A stretch of 64,000 bases of DNA from Slackia heliotrinireducens DSM 20476 (GCF_000023885.1 NC_013165.1:496001-560000); one strand, 5' to 3'. Positions 22,559 through 31,303 are shown, numbered from the stretch's first letter. The notes: generated by a model not told the origin, from the letters alone. Made by a program: numbers and translations.

Positions 22559-23755
22559 ATGAAGAAGAGTCTACTGATGCAGAAGGCAACGACCTTCGTC
22601 GTGGTCCTCTCGCTGGCAGCCATGGGCGCTCTGCTCGCTGCCTGCAGCAGCCAGACCGAAGAGCCTGCCGCTGAGGAGCCCGCAGCTGAAGAAGCTGCCA
22701 CCGAAGAGGCTGCTACTGAGGAACCGGCCGCTGAGGCTACGACCGAGCAGGCCGCACCTGAGGCTACCGCCGAGGAAGAAGAGGCCCCTGCTGAGGCCGA
22801 GGTTGTCTCCGGCACCGTGACCACCACCGTTGACCTGACCGCCTATGACAAGGGCCAGGTCGTCCGCGTGTGGGTCCCCGTCGCCACCGACAATGACTAC
22901 CAGGTCATCACCGACGACGAAGTTGACGGCGGCGCCAACGCCACCACGGCCGAGATCGTCGAGTCCGCTGACGGCAACAAGATGGCTTACATCGAATGGG
23001 ATGAAAACGTTGAGCCTGCTGACCGCATCGCCACCGTTTCCTTCCATGCCGAGCGCACCGAAGCTCTGCGTCCTGAAATCGTCGAAGAGGGCGAAGTCCC
23101 CGAAGACATCGCTGCCAACTACCTGGGCAGCTCCTCCATGGTCAAGGTCGACGATCCTGAGGTCGTCGCTCTGGCCGAGGAAATCACCGCTGGCAAGGAG
23201 ACCTACGTCGACAAGGCCCGCGCGGTCTACGACTGGGTTTATGAGAACATGAACCGTGACAACAACGTCACCGGCTGCGGCGACGGCGACGTCTGCCGTC
23301 TGGTCTCTGACGGCGTCCGTGCCGGCAAGTTCACCGACATCAACTCCGTGTTCGTGGCCCTGTGCCGCGCCTCCGGCGTGCCTGCCCGCGAAATGTTCGG
23401 CATCCGCATGAACGATGCTGACATCACCAAGAACCAGCACTGCTGGTGCGAGTTCTACGTTCCCGGCACCGGCTGGGTTCCGGCTGACCCTGCAGACGTC
23501 CTGAAGGCCGTTCTCACCGACGAGCTGGAGAAGGATTCCCAGGAAGCCCTGGACAAGAAGGAATACTACTGGGGTCAGTTCGACGCCAAGCGCGTTGAGT
23601 ACAGCCACGGCCGCGACGTCGTGCTTGAGCCTGCTCAGGCCGGCGATCCGCTGAACGACTTCGGCTATCCTTACGCTGAGGTTGACGGTGAGGCTCTGGA
23701 CTTCTACAGCCCCGACACCTTCGTGTACTCCGTCGCCTTCTCGGCTGACGAATAG
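22559..23755 (+). CDS. Transglutaminase-fold lipoprotein, probably catalytically altered
   Basis: This 398-residue protein has a signal peptide with lipobox LLAAC (Cys29), then about 60 residues rich in Glu/Ala/Pro/Thr that look like a flexible linker. The C-terminal half has the transglutaminase-like order: RAGKFTDINSVFVALCRASG, PAREMFGIRM, then QHCWCEFYVPGTGW and PADP. His and Asp of the triad are present. The position normally occupied by the nucleophilic Cys (GxCxD) is Phe258 (TTC). AAGGAGCAAGA precedes the ATG. It lies inside the sulfur cluster on the same strand, so it is likely an extracytoplasmic partner; binding rather than catalysis is inference. Confidence 0.75.
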   Translation: MKKSLLMQKATTFVVVLSLAAMGALLAACSSQTEEPAAEEPAAEEAATEEAATEEPAAEATTEQAAPEATAEEEEAPAEAEVVSGTVTTTVDLTAYDKGQVVRVWVPVATDNDYQVITDDEVDGGANATTAEIVESADGNKMAYIEWDENVEPADRIATVSFHAERTEALRPEIVEEGEVPEDIAANYLGSSSMVKVDDPEVVALAEEITAGKETYVDKARAVYDWVYENMNRDNNVTGCGDGDVCRLVSDGVRAGKFTDINSVFVALCRASGVPAREMFGIRMNDADITKNQHCWCEFYVPGTGWVPADPADVLKAVLTDELEKDSQEALDKKEYYWGQFDAKRVEYSHGRDVVLEPAQAGDPLNDFGYPYAEVDGEALDFYSPDTFVYSVAFSADE

Positions 23756-23763
23756 CTCATGCT

Positions 23764-23795
23764 GAAGGGGCGGCGATCCTCCATCCCGCCCCTTC
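23764..23795 (+). terminator. Intrinsic terminator inside the sulfur cluster
   Basis: Stem GAAGGGGCGG / CCGCCCCTTC lies after the transglutaminase-fold gene. The following T-tract is interrupted, so it may attenuate rather than stop transcription into yeeE. Confidence 0.6.
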
Positions 23796-23917
23796 AAAAG
23801 ATTGTTCTTTCGCCCCGCCCGTACCTTCCAAAAACTATGGGCGGTGGCGGTTTTTCGATTTTGGCGGTGCGCCGGGCGGATATCCGCCTGGCGTGACGCA
23901 TGTTTAGAGGTGGGCAT

Positions 23918-24985
23918 ATGATGTATCTATCAGGCCTGATTGTAGGCGTGCTGTTCGGCATCTTCCTGAAGAAGAGCCGGTTCTGCCTTACGGGCCTCAT
24001 CCGCGATACGTATATGGAGAAGAAACCGTATAACGCCGTTATCGTTTTCTCGATCATAGCCGTGCAGGGCCTGATCTACCACAGCCTGGCCCATGCTGGC
24101 CTCATACGCCTGCCGTCCTACCTGCCCCCGTTTTCGCTGGTGTCGATCGCAGTGGGCAGCCTGTTGTTCGGCATCGGAGCCGTTGTTTCCAGCGGATGCA
24201 TCGCCTCCACGTTGGTCAAGTGCGGCGACGGCCGTATTGCGGGACTCATCTCGCTGGCGACGTTCATGGTGACGGGCTACGCCCTGTCCGCCGGTCCCTT
24301 GGTGGAACTGTCGAAGGCGATTCGTTCGGTTGCCATCGTCGATGACAACCTTGCGATTCGCACGACTGTGGCTCCCATCGTGATCTGCGGCGTGGCCAGC
24401 GTTGTGCTGATCGCTGTCATGGTGCGTTACCGCATGACCCACAAGCCGAAATTCAGGATCCCCGGCCGCTATACGGGCGTTCGCCACATCCTGTTCGAAA
24501 AGGTGTGGCCGGTCGAGGTTTCCGCGGTGCTCATCGGCATTCTGGCCGGCTTCGCGTTCCTGATCAGCGGGCATTACGGACGTCACTTCGGCTTCGCACT
24601 GGTGACGCCGTTGCTGTCCTGGGCTTACGAGCTTTTGCAGCCTCCCTTCGTGGTGGGCGGGTGCAACCCCTACGACACCGTGTTCGGTTGGGGCTCGATG
24701 TTCGTTCTGGGCATCGTTTTGGGGTCGCTGATCACCACGGCGGCAAGCGGCGAGCTCACGCCTGTCATGCCCGACAAGACCACGGCGTTGAAGATGGTCA
24801 TCGGCGGCGTGCTGATGGGATTCGGCGGTGTGTGGGGACAGGGATGCCTGATTGCGAACGGCCTGGTCGGCACCGCTCAGTTCTCCCTCAAGTCCTGGTA
24901 CGCCCTTGTGTTTCTGGTGGCGGGCATCTGGCTTGCAACCCGGTTGTATCTGATGCCGTCGCTGCAGAAAGCGAGCAAGAACTAA
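23918..24985 (+). CDS. YeeE/YedE-family sulfur-compound transporter
   Basis: This 355-residue membrane protein has about nine hydrophobic segments and the conserved cysteine-bearing turns of the YeeE/YedE (TsuA) family: SRFCLTG, SSGCIAS, GGCNPYD and WGQGCLIANGLVG. Characterised members import thiosulfate through relay of sulfur on these cysteines. ATG at 23918 has GAGG 7 bases upstream. The next gene is TusA-like, the standard partner. The protein is therefore probably the inner-membrane step of sulfur import in this cluster. Confidence 0.85.
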   Translation: MMYLSGLIVGVLFGIFLKKSRFCLTGLIRDTYMEKKPYNAVIVFSIIAVQGLIYHSLAHAGLIRLPSYLPPFSLVSIAVGSLLFGIGAVVSSGCIASTLVKCGDGRIAGLISLATFMVTGYALSAGPLVELSKAIRSVAIVDDNLAIRTTVAPIVICGVASVVLIAVMVRYRMTHKPKFRIPGRYTGVRHILFEKVWPVEVSAVLIGILAGFAFLISGHYGRHFGFALVTPLLSWAYELLQPPFVVGGCNPYDTVFGWGSMFVLGIVLGSLITTAASGELTPVMPDKTTALKMVIGGVLMGFGGVWGQGCLIANGLVGTAQFSLKSWYALVFLVAGIWLATRLYLMPSLQKASKN

Positions 24986-25042
24986 CGCGTGCGGCAATGC
25001 GGCATGCGTCTTCTGTTGAGAAACGAGAGATAGAGGAATCTT

Positions 25043-25264
25043 ATGGAACCGATAAAATATGATGTTTCCGGTCAGGATTGTCCGATGCCTTTGATGACGC
25101 TGAAGAAAGCGCTCGCCGAGGCCCAGGATGGCCAGGAGATCGAGGTCGTCTTCACGTGCCCCGAGGCCACGGTGGTCCTGCCTGAGTATTGCGAGAACAA
25201 CGGCATCGAGATCGTTGGCTTCGACAAGGAAAAGAAGCACTGGAAATTCGTCGTGCGCAAGTAA
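25043..25264 (+). CDS. TusA-family sulfur carrier
   Basis: This 73-residue protein has the family CPxP motif (DCPMPLM, Cys13), whose Cys carries persulfide sulfur. Length and fold pattern match TusA/YeeD-type proteins. AGAGATAGAGGAATCTT precedes the ATG. It lies between yeeE and the rhodanese lipoprotein, so it should accept sulfur in the cytoplasm from YeeE and hand it to metabolism. Confidence 0.9.
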   Translation: MEPIKYDVSGQDCPMPLMTLKKALAEAQDGQEIEVVFTCPEATVVLPEYCENNGIEIVGFDKEKKHWKFVVRK

Positions 25265-25282
25265 ACGGAAGGCTGTACGAGC

Positions 25283-25774
25283 ATGCTGAAGGATAAGGGA
25301 TTGAAGAAACAATTCATGTTGGCTGTGACCTGCGTGGCTATGGTTGCAAGCATGGGAGCGCTGCTGGTTTCCTGCGGCGGCGGAAACACCGAGGCCGCCA
25401 TGGAGGAAGCCGCGAACGAATCGGCAGCGACCGAACCTGCAGAGGACACCACCTACCAGCATCTGTCCGGCGAAGAGGTCGTGGCTCTTATGGAGTCCGA
25501 CGACAACGCCGTGCTGGTGGACGTGCGCGAGCCGCTGGCATATCAGTACGAGCACATCGTCGGCGCCATCAACGTGCCTCAAAGCAAGATGGCTGAACAG
25601 GCCGAGAGCGCCTTCCCGGACAAGGACCAGACCATCATCCTCTACTGCGATTACGGCGGAGTGAGCAAGATTGCGGCTGAAGACCTGGTCGACATGGGAT
25701 ACACCAACGTCATCGAGTTCGATGGCCTGGAGGATTGGCCGGGAGAGACCGAAAAGGACGAGAGCATCAAGTAA
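25283..25774 (+). CDS. Rhodanese-domain lipoprotein
   Basis: This 163-residue protein has a signal peptide with lipobox LLVSC (Cys31), a short Glu/Ala/Thr linker and one rhodanese domain (residues about 60-155) with DVREPLAYQYEHIVGAINVP and the active loop YCDYGGVSK (catalytic Cys about 122). It is 18 bases after the TusA-like gene. It is predicted to work on the outer face, moving sulfur from a donor to an acceptor such as YeeE or the exported molybdoenzyme. The acceptor is inference. Confidence 0.85.
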   Translation: MLKDKGLKKQFMLAVTCVAMVASMGALLVSCGGGNTEAAMEEAANESAATEPAEDTTYQHLSGEEVVALMESDDNAVLVDVREPLAYQYEHIVGAINVPQSKMAEQAESAFPDKDQTIILYCDYGGVSKIAAEDLVDMGYTNVIEFDGLEDWPGETEKDESIK

Positions 25775-25856
25775 CGCGCTTCCGTTCGCAATTCCGTCTT
25801 TGGAAACGTTACGTCCGGGTGGCGCGAACGTCACCTGATAACAGATAGGAAACTAC

Positions 25857-27047
25857 ATGGATATCGGTATGATCGGTGCGGCCTTTGCGGCAGGTTTGCT
25901 GTCGTTCTTCTCGCCGTGCGTGCTGCCGCTTTTGCCTGTCTACATCGGCCTGCTTACCACCGATGCGGGCAATCAGGAGCTCGGCATGGTGCGCCGCGCC
26001 GCGAACACGGTGGCGTTCGTGTTGGGCATCTCCACCACGTTCTTGATTCTTGGCCTGGGAGCCGGCAGCATCGGCAAGATGCTGTCCAACAGCTACGTAG
26101 CCATCGTGTGCGGCATCATCATCATCTTCTTCGGCCTGTATCTTGCCGGCCTGTTGAAGATTCCGTTCCTGACCCAGGAAAAGCGCATGGACACCAGCAA
26201 GCTGAACACCAGCACCGTGCTGGGCGCCTTCCTGCTGGGTCTGGGCTTCTCCTTCGGATGGACGCCCTGCATCGGCCCCATCCTGGGCACCGTTTTGGCC
26301 ATGGCCGCCCAGCAGGGCACCGCTCTGGCAGGCGCCGGCCTCACCCTGGTGTATTCGCTGGGCATGTGCATCCCGTTTTTGGTGATCACCCTGGCGTCCA
26401 ACCTGCTGCTTGCCAAGGTTCGCAAGCTGAACAAGTACATGCCCATCATCCAGCGCGTGGGCGGCATCCTGATTGCCGTCATGGGCCTGTGGATGGTCGT
26501 GACCGCAGGTCAGAACCTGATGGCCAGCAACGCCGCCAGCTCTGCGGCGTCGAACGCGACGACCACTCAGTCCGCCACCGCCGAATCGGATGCGAGCAGC
26601 GGTCCCGATGAGGAAGTGGACGCTTGGCGCCACATCGAGTTCGAGACCCTCGAAGGCGAGAAGGTCACCATTGCCGACTACGAAGGCAAACCTGTTTACA
26701 TCGAGCTCTGGGGTTCGTGGTGCCCGCAGTGCATGTCCAACATGGATGCGTTCATCGCGCTGGCCGATAAGCACAATACCGCCGGTGACGTGCAGATTCT
26801 GTCTATGGCGTTCCCCAGCCTGTACGGCGAGATGGACAAGGCCGAGTTTATCGAGTGGTGCAACCAGCAAGGCTACGAGTTCCCCATCCTGATGGATGAG
26901 ACTGGCGCTTTGGTCGACTATTTCGGCGTGGCCGGCTTCCCCACGTCGATTTTCGTGGACGCCGACGGCAATGTCCAAATGGTTCGTGCCGGCGTAGTCG
27001 CCGAGGACGAACTTGAGGGGCTGCTCTCCACGCTGGCCGGCATGTAA
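25857..27047 (+). CDS. CcdA-thioredoxin fusion (DsbD-like thiol reductant exporter)
   Basis: This 396-residue protein joins a CcdA-type membrane domain of about six helices (first Cys in FFSPCVLPLLPV, second in WTPCIGPILG) to a TlpA-like thioredoxin domain with WGSWCPQCMSNM, the CxxC redox motif. An Ala/Ser/Thr linker of about 40 residues connects them. It moves reducing power from cytoplasmic thioredoxin to the outside. It ends the sulfur cluster before a terminator, so it probably keeps rhodanese, YeeE or other exported cysteines reduced; it could also serve c-type cytochrome maturation. Confidence 0.85.
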   Translation: MDIGMIGAAFAAGLLSFFSPCVLPLLPVYIGLLTTDAGNQELGMVRRAANTVAFVLGISTTFLILGLGAGSIGKMLSNSYVAIVCGIIIIFFGLYLAGLLKIPFLTQEKRMDTSKLNTSTVLGAFLLGLGFSFGWTPCIGPILGTVLAMAAQQGTALAGAGLTLVYSLGMCIPFLVITLASNLLLAKVRKLNKYMPIIQRVGGILIAVMGLWMVVTAGQNLMASNAASSAASNATTTQSATAESDASSGPDEEVDAWRHIEFETLEGEKVTIADYEGKPVYIELWGSWCPQCMSNMDAFIALADKHNTAGDVQILSMAFPSLYGEMDKAEFIEWCNQQGYEFPILMDETGALVDYFGVAGFPTSIFVDADGNVQMVRAGVVAEDELEGLLSTLAGM

Positions 27048-27087
27048 CAACCGGCGCCCTGGTGCGCAGCTGCAAACAACCCTTCCT

Positions 27088-27113
27088 AAGACCCCCGCTT
27101 GTCGGGGGTCTTT
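27088..27113 (+). terminator. Intrinsic terminator ending the sulfur cluster
   Basis: Stem AAGACCCCCG / CGGGGGTCTT with a short CTTGT loop is followed by T residues. Confidence 0.85.
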
Positions 27114-27204
27114 TCGTGCCGCGGGGATGGTGGGGCAAAGCGCTTTCAGGGTGGTTTCAGGTTCCTTTTCTATAGTGTGCACCATCCTAAGGAAAGGAAC
27201 CGAT

Positions 27205-28704
27205 ATGCAGAAAACCATAGCCAAATACAGCCCCATGTGGTGGGCTGCCTCCGTTGCAAGCCTGTGCCTGGTGTTCGCGCTTTCGTCCTGCGGCGCGACC
27301 GTGACCGAAGATGCGGCCGAGACCTCGACCGAGACGGAAACCGTCGAAGTTGCCGATGCCGCAGCAGAGGCCGAATCCTCCGAAGAAACCACGGCCGAGG
27401 TCGCGCCTGAGGCCGAGGCCGAAACCGTCGCGGCAGCCGATTTGCCCACCAAGGACAGCATCACGGTGAGCGAGACCTACTCCGACGACACCGACGGCGG
27501 ACATGCGATTCTGGCCGATGGCACCACCGACGACTACGCCAACGTGGCGGTCGAGAAGACCGGCGAATCCGACGGCGATGAAGCCGACTTCTACGGCGAG
27601 AACGCCAGCGTGTTCGCCACCAACGGCGCCACCTTGACGCTGTCCGAAATCGTGGTCGAGTCGGACGGCACCCACGCAAACGGTGTGTTCTCCTACGGCG
27701 AAGGCACCACGGTCAACATCTCCGACTCGTACATCGAGACGTCAGGCAATTGCTCCGGCGGTTTGATGACCACGGGCGGCGGCACCATGAACGCTTCGAA
27801 CCTCAACATTGCGACCAGCGGAAACTCCTCGGCGGCTATCCGCTCCGACCGTGGTGGCGGAATCGTGACCGTCGACGGCGGCAGCTACGTGACCAGCGGC
27901 ACGGGTTCGCCGGTCATCTACTCTACGGCAGACATCACCGTGAACGACTCCTATCTGGAGTCCACGGCATCGCAAGGCATCGTTGTCGAGGGCCAGAATT
28001 CGGTCACGTTGAACGACGACACGGTGGTTGCGGACAACAACACTAAAAACGGCGACAAGTCCGACTACTACCAGGCGGTCATGATCTACCAGTCCATGTC
28101 CGGCGATGCGGACGAAGGCACGGCTTCCTTTGAGATGAACGGCGGCAGCCTGACCAACAAGAACGGTGATGTCTTCTTTGTCAACAACACGGTGTGCACC
28201 ATCAATCTGAGCGGTGCCGAAATCGTGAACGAGGACGCGGACGGCGTGTTCCTGCGCGCCGAGGCCGCGGGTTGGGGTAGCGAAGGCAGCAACGGCGGTC
28301 AGGTCGACTTGAACGCATCAGGCCAGGTTATCGATGGGGATATGGTTGTCGACGAGGTTTCGAACCTGAATCTGTATCTGACCGACAGCTCTGCGTTCAC
28401 GGGCGCCATCAACCCGGACGGGCAAGCGGGCGAAGTGTACGTCGAGCTTGCGGACGATTCCACCTGGACGCTGACCGGCGACAGCTACATCACGTCGCTG
28501 ACCTGCGACGCAGGTGCGATTGACACCAACGGCTACACGTTGTACGTCAACGGCGAGGCTTACGACGGCAGCTCCGCATCCACGGGTACGGCCGTCGAGC
28601 ACACCGCCTCCAGCGGCGGCATGGGCGAGGGTGGAATGGAAGAGCCTCCCGGCGGCGAAGGTGGCCCCGGCGAAGGTGGCGAGCCTCCCGCGAAGCCCGA
28701 ATAA
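27205..28704 (+). CDS. Surface lipoprotein with a parallel beta-helix domain
   Basis: This 499-residue protein has a signal peptide with a lipobox ending in SSC (about Cys28) and an acidic Glu/Ala/Thr linker to about residue 85. Then come many Thr/Ser/Asn/Gly-rich beta turns (for example GTTVNISDSYIETSG, GGGTMNASNLNIATSG), as in right-handed parallel beta-helices of the pectate-lyase type. The last 30 residues are Gly/Glu/Pro rich. AAGGAAAGGAACCGAT precedes the ATG. It probably binds or modifies a polysaccharide at the cell surface; no catalytic residues could be identified. Confidence 0.65.
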   Translation: MQKTIAKYSPMWWAASVASLCLVFALSSCGATVTEDAAETSTETETVEVADAAAEAESSEETTAEVAPEAEAETVAAADLPTKDSITVSETYSDDTDGGHAILADGTTDDYANVAVEKTGESDGDEADFYGENASVFATNGATLTLSEIVVESDGTHANGVFSYGEGTTVNISDSYIETSGNCSGGLMTTGGGTMNASNLNIATSGNSSAAIRSDRGGGIVTVDGGSYVTSGTGSPVIYSTADITVNDSYLESTASQGIVVEGQNSVTLNDDTVVADNNTKNGDKSDYYQAVMIYQSMSGDADEGTASFEMNGGSLTNKNGDVFFVNNTVCTINLSGAEIVNEDADGVFLRAEAAGWGSEGSNGGQVDLNASGQVIDGDMVVDEVSNLNLYLTDSSAFTGAINPDGQAGEVYVELADDSTWTLTGDSYITSLTCDAGAIDTNGYTLYVNGEAYDGSSASTGTAVEHTASSGGMGEGGMEEPPGGEGGPGEGGEPPAKPE

Positions 28705-28724
28705 CATATCGACCCCTGATTGTG

Positions 28725-28758
28725 CGGGCCGCATCGACCGGGATGCGGCCCGTTTTTT
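28725..28758 (+). terminator. Intrinsic terminator
   Basis: Stem CGGGCCGCAT / ATGCGGCCCG is followed by a run of six T residues. Confidence 0.85.
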
Positions 28759-28780
28759 GTTTGGGTTGGGGAGGGGACGA

Positions 28781-28853
28781 GGTGGACATTGGGGACGGAG
28801 GGTATTGTCCCGTGCAGTGCACGGGACAATACCCTCCGTCCCCAATGTCCACC
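28781..28853. repeat. Perfect 73-bp palindrome, GGGGACGGAG family variant
   Basis: 36-base arms (28781-28816 and 28818-28853) are exact inverse complements around a single G. The core is TTGGGGACGGAGGGTATTGT, a variant of the window-wide repeat in which the GCCTTTCG part is replaced. It lies between convergent genes. Confidence 0.9.
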
Positions 28854-28866
28854 TCCCAGGTGTCGT

Positions 28867-29679
28867 CTAGTTCGCGTACAGCTCGGGGCGGCGGTGGTCA
28901 AGCACGGGCATGGCATCGCGGGCCGATTCGACGGCATCGGTGTCGATGGTGCAGATGACCAGGTCTTGAGGTGCGTTGCCTTTCGAGCTTCCGCGGGCCG
29001 ACGCCACGATGCGTCCCAAGGGGTCTGCGACCAGGGTCTTTCCCGTGTATCGTTTTCCGGCGTGGCAGATGCCAGCTACGAACAGCTCGTTTTCGATGGC
29101 GCGGGCGCGCAGGAGAGTAGTCCAATGCTTGACTTTGCGTGGTCCGGCGTTCCAAGCGGAGGGGAACAGCACCAGCTTGCACCCGGCGACCGCCAGGGCG
29201 CGGGCGACCTCGGGGAATCGCAGGTCGTAGCAGATGGCGACGCCCAAAGGGCCGAAAGGCGTGTCGACGGGCTGAGGCAGCTGGTCGCCTGCGACAGAGC
29301 GGTCGGATTCGAGCACGCCATGGGCATCGTACAGGTGGCATTTGCGGTACGCGCCGCGCTGCACGCCTTCTGCATCCACCGTGACGGCTGTGTTGAAAGG
29401 CTGGCCGCCATCAGGGTTTTCTTCAAATATGACGTATACGATCCAAAGGTGGTGGCGCAAGGCAATGTCGGCCATGGCCCGGGCGAAAGGACCGTCCAAC
29501 GGCTCGGAGATCTCCTTCACCCCTTCGGAGTCCAAGATGCCGGGCAGCATGAAATTCTCAGGAAAGACCAGCAACTGCGCTCCGGCAGCCGCTGCCTTTT
29601 CTGCGTACCGCTCGGCTTGCGCGATGGCGTCACCTTTCTTGGGGAATCCGGATTGCGCAAGTGCGATGGTTAGTTGCAT
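28867..29679 (-). CDS. Carbon-nitrogen hydrolase (nitrilase superfamily)
   Basis: This 270-residue protein carries the Glu-Lys-Cys triad of the superfamily: Glu in VFPENFM (about residue 41), Lys in YRKCHLYD (about 114) and Cys in VAICYDLRFPE (about 154). Length and motif context fit the omega-amidase/Nit-like branch. GGAGGTGTGTC precedes the ATG. It probably hydrolyses a small amide; the substrate is not resolved. It is convergent with the beta-helix gene across the palindrome. Confidence 0.85.
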   Translation of the reverse strand: MQLTIALAQSGFPKKGDAIAQAERYAEKAAAAGAQLLVFPENFMLPGILDSEGVKEISEPLDGPFARAMADIALRHHLWIVYVIFEENPDGGQPFNTAVTVDAEGVQRGAYRKCHLYDAHGVLESDRSVAGDQLPQPVDTPFGPLGVAICYDLRFPEVARALAVAGCKLVLFPSAWNAGPRKVKHWTTLLRARAIENELFVAGICHAGKRYTGKTLVADPLGRIVASARGSSKGNAPQDLVICTIDTDAVESARDAMPVLDHRRPELYAN

Positions 29680-29767
29680 GACACACCTCCGTTTGGAATC
29701 GTGTATGGATTATCGAGGATTCTATCAGGTGAAATGCTGCCTGAAAGAAACGAATCGCAGACGGTTG

Positions 29768-30301
29768 CTAGTTATTGCGCTCGATGTTGTAGGCGTAAAT
29801 GTCGGCGCGGGTCGGTTCGGCGTACCCCCAGTCCTCATACTTGGTTTGAAGGTGTTCGAATCCGGCTTTCATCAGGGATTTCTGAGACGCCAGGTTCTCG
29901 GGGATGCAATGGGCGGTAATAAGACTGACTTGCGTTTCGGCCATGAGGAACTCGATCATGGCCTCGGCGCAGCTTGTGGCGATGCCGCACCCCCAGAAGT
30001 CCTGGGCCAGGCGGCATCCGACGGAGATTATTCTGCCGGACGGCTTGTAGTCGTAGAGCTCAGCAAGTCCGACCAGCGTTTCGGGATCGGATTTCCTGTA
30101 GATGCCAAGGATGCATTGGCGGTCTCGTTCCAGCTCTAGGTTTTGGAATTTGACCAGGGCTTCTTCGGGGGTGAGACCCGATTCCGGAAGGTAGGTGGGC
30201 TCGAGCCGATACACCTTCGAGTCGTTCATGATGCGCCGCAGTCCGACCAGGTCGGAATTCTTTGGCGTATGCAGTATCAGCGCGTCGCTCTCGAAATGCA
30301 T
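29768..30301 (-). CDS. GNAT-family N-acetyltransferase
   Basis: The product is 177 residues. The RimJ/RimL-type GNAT pattern is visible: IISVGCRLAQDFWGCGIATSC for the acetyl-CoA loop (a variant of Q/RxxGxG/A), then ENLASQKSLMKAGFE. I chose the ATG at 30301 because GGAGG lies 5 bases upstream; longer in-frame starts exist. The target amine is unknown. Confidence 0.75.
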   Translation of the reverse strand: MHFESDALILHTPKNSDLVGLRRIMNDSKVYRLEPTYLPESGLTPEEALVKFQNLELERDRQCILGIYRKSDPETLVGLAELYDYKPSGRIISVGCRLAQDFWGCGIATSCAEAMIEFLMAETQVSLITAHCIPENLASQKSLMKAGFEHLQTKYEDWGYAEPTRADIYAYNIERNN

Positions 30302-30401
30302 CATGTCCTCCCTGCGTGCGGTTTCGCATATGTGAATTGTAGTCTTCATCGATCCGGTTTGCGATATGTTGGATTCACACCGTGGGTGGACAGGCGTTGC
30401 T

Positions 30402-30616
30402 GCAACGAAAACTCCGCGCATGGAGCATTTGAGGGGGATAATCCGCCGGCAAGACGCTTACAAGGCCCTTTCCGCCCTAGTAGGCAGGGTAGATAAACCA
30501 CGAAATCATACTAGGTGTTGCATAACGTTGAGGTTAGTGGGGTCACGAGTGCTCGATTGGGCATCCGTTCGGCGGATTATCCCCCACAAGTGCTCCCGAA
30601 ACCAGATTTTCGTTGC
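30402..30616. repeat. 215-bp inverted-repeat element, copy 1
   Basis: About 46-base imperfect terminal inverted repeats begin GCAACGAAAA and end in GGGGGATAATCCGCC on the inner side; the right arm is the inverse. A second element of 214 bp at 38686-38899 shares the arms and part of the interior. No protein is encoded. The size and arms fit a MITE-like element, or a structured RNA. It fills most of the 400-base gap between the GNAT and TetR genes. Confidence 0.7.
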
Positions 30617-30701
30617 ACGGCGGAGTGAATGCGGGGCGCGCACGCTTGAAAGGACGCGGGTGGGCCAGCGGATTCACGTGAGCCTGGCGAATCAAGTCGG
30701 A

Positions 30702-31265
30702 CTACTGGATGCCTTCGCGGACTGCAGCGTCGTAGGCGTCGCGCATGAACTTCGGCATGCGCTCGTATTCCCAGTTGGCGATTTTCTCAGGCGTGGATTC
30801 CAGCTCGCCGCGGAGCCATTCGACGGTAATGCCGATGCTGCCGTATGACTGGAATTTGATATCGAAAAGACGCTGTTCAGAAAGGGTTTTTGCACCGGAG
30901 TGCCTCAGCACCACGCGACTGCTCATCTCGACGTCGAACGCTTGAATGTAGGATTCGATGGAGTTCTGGGACTTGTCCGCGAAGGCTTTGCGGTAGAACG
31001 ACCGGCGGGTCCACATGTGCGCCAGGGCGGCTGCGGTTTGCTCGCGGTAGTCGGTCAGGGCGGTCTCTTCCATACCGGCGCGGAAGTCCTGCTCGAATAT
31101 CCATGCGACCAGGTCGTATTTGTCCTTGAAGTGGTAATAGAAGGCCTGGCGTTGCGCTCCGCAACGTTCGCAGAGGTCCTTCACGCGCACCTTCTCGAGG
31201 GGCATCTCGGTAAGCATGTTCTCCAGTTCTGCCGCGAACAGTTTCTTCGTCCGGTCCTTGAACAT
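30702..31265 (-). CDS. TetR family regulator, paralogue A
   Basis: This 187-residue protein starts MFKDRTKKLFAAELENML, with a helix-turn-helix VRVKDLCERCGAQRQAFYYHF. It is a close paralogue of the regulator at 34889-35458: both share FADKSQNSIE, LFDIKxQSYGSxG and the same length. I chose ATG at 31265, with GGGAG 5 bases upstream and the same start as the paralogue. It is divergent from membrane protein A, its probable target. Confidence 0.85.
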   Translation of the reverse strand: MFKDRTKKLFAAELENMLTEMPLEKVRVKDLCERCGAQRQAFYYHFKDKYDLVAWIFEQDFRAGMEETALTDYREQTAAALAHMWTRRSFYRKAFADKSQNSIESYIQAFDVEMSSRVVLRHSGAKTLSEQRLFDIKFQSYGSIGITVEWLRGELESTPEKIANWEYERMPKFMRDAYDAAVREGIQ

Positions 31266-31303
31266 GGCTTCTCCCATACATAAAAATGGAAATGTCTGAA
31301 TAC

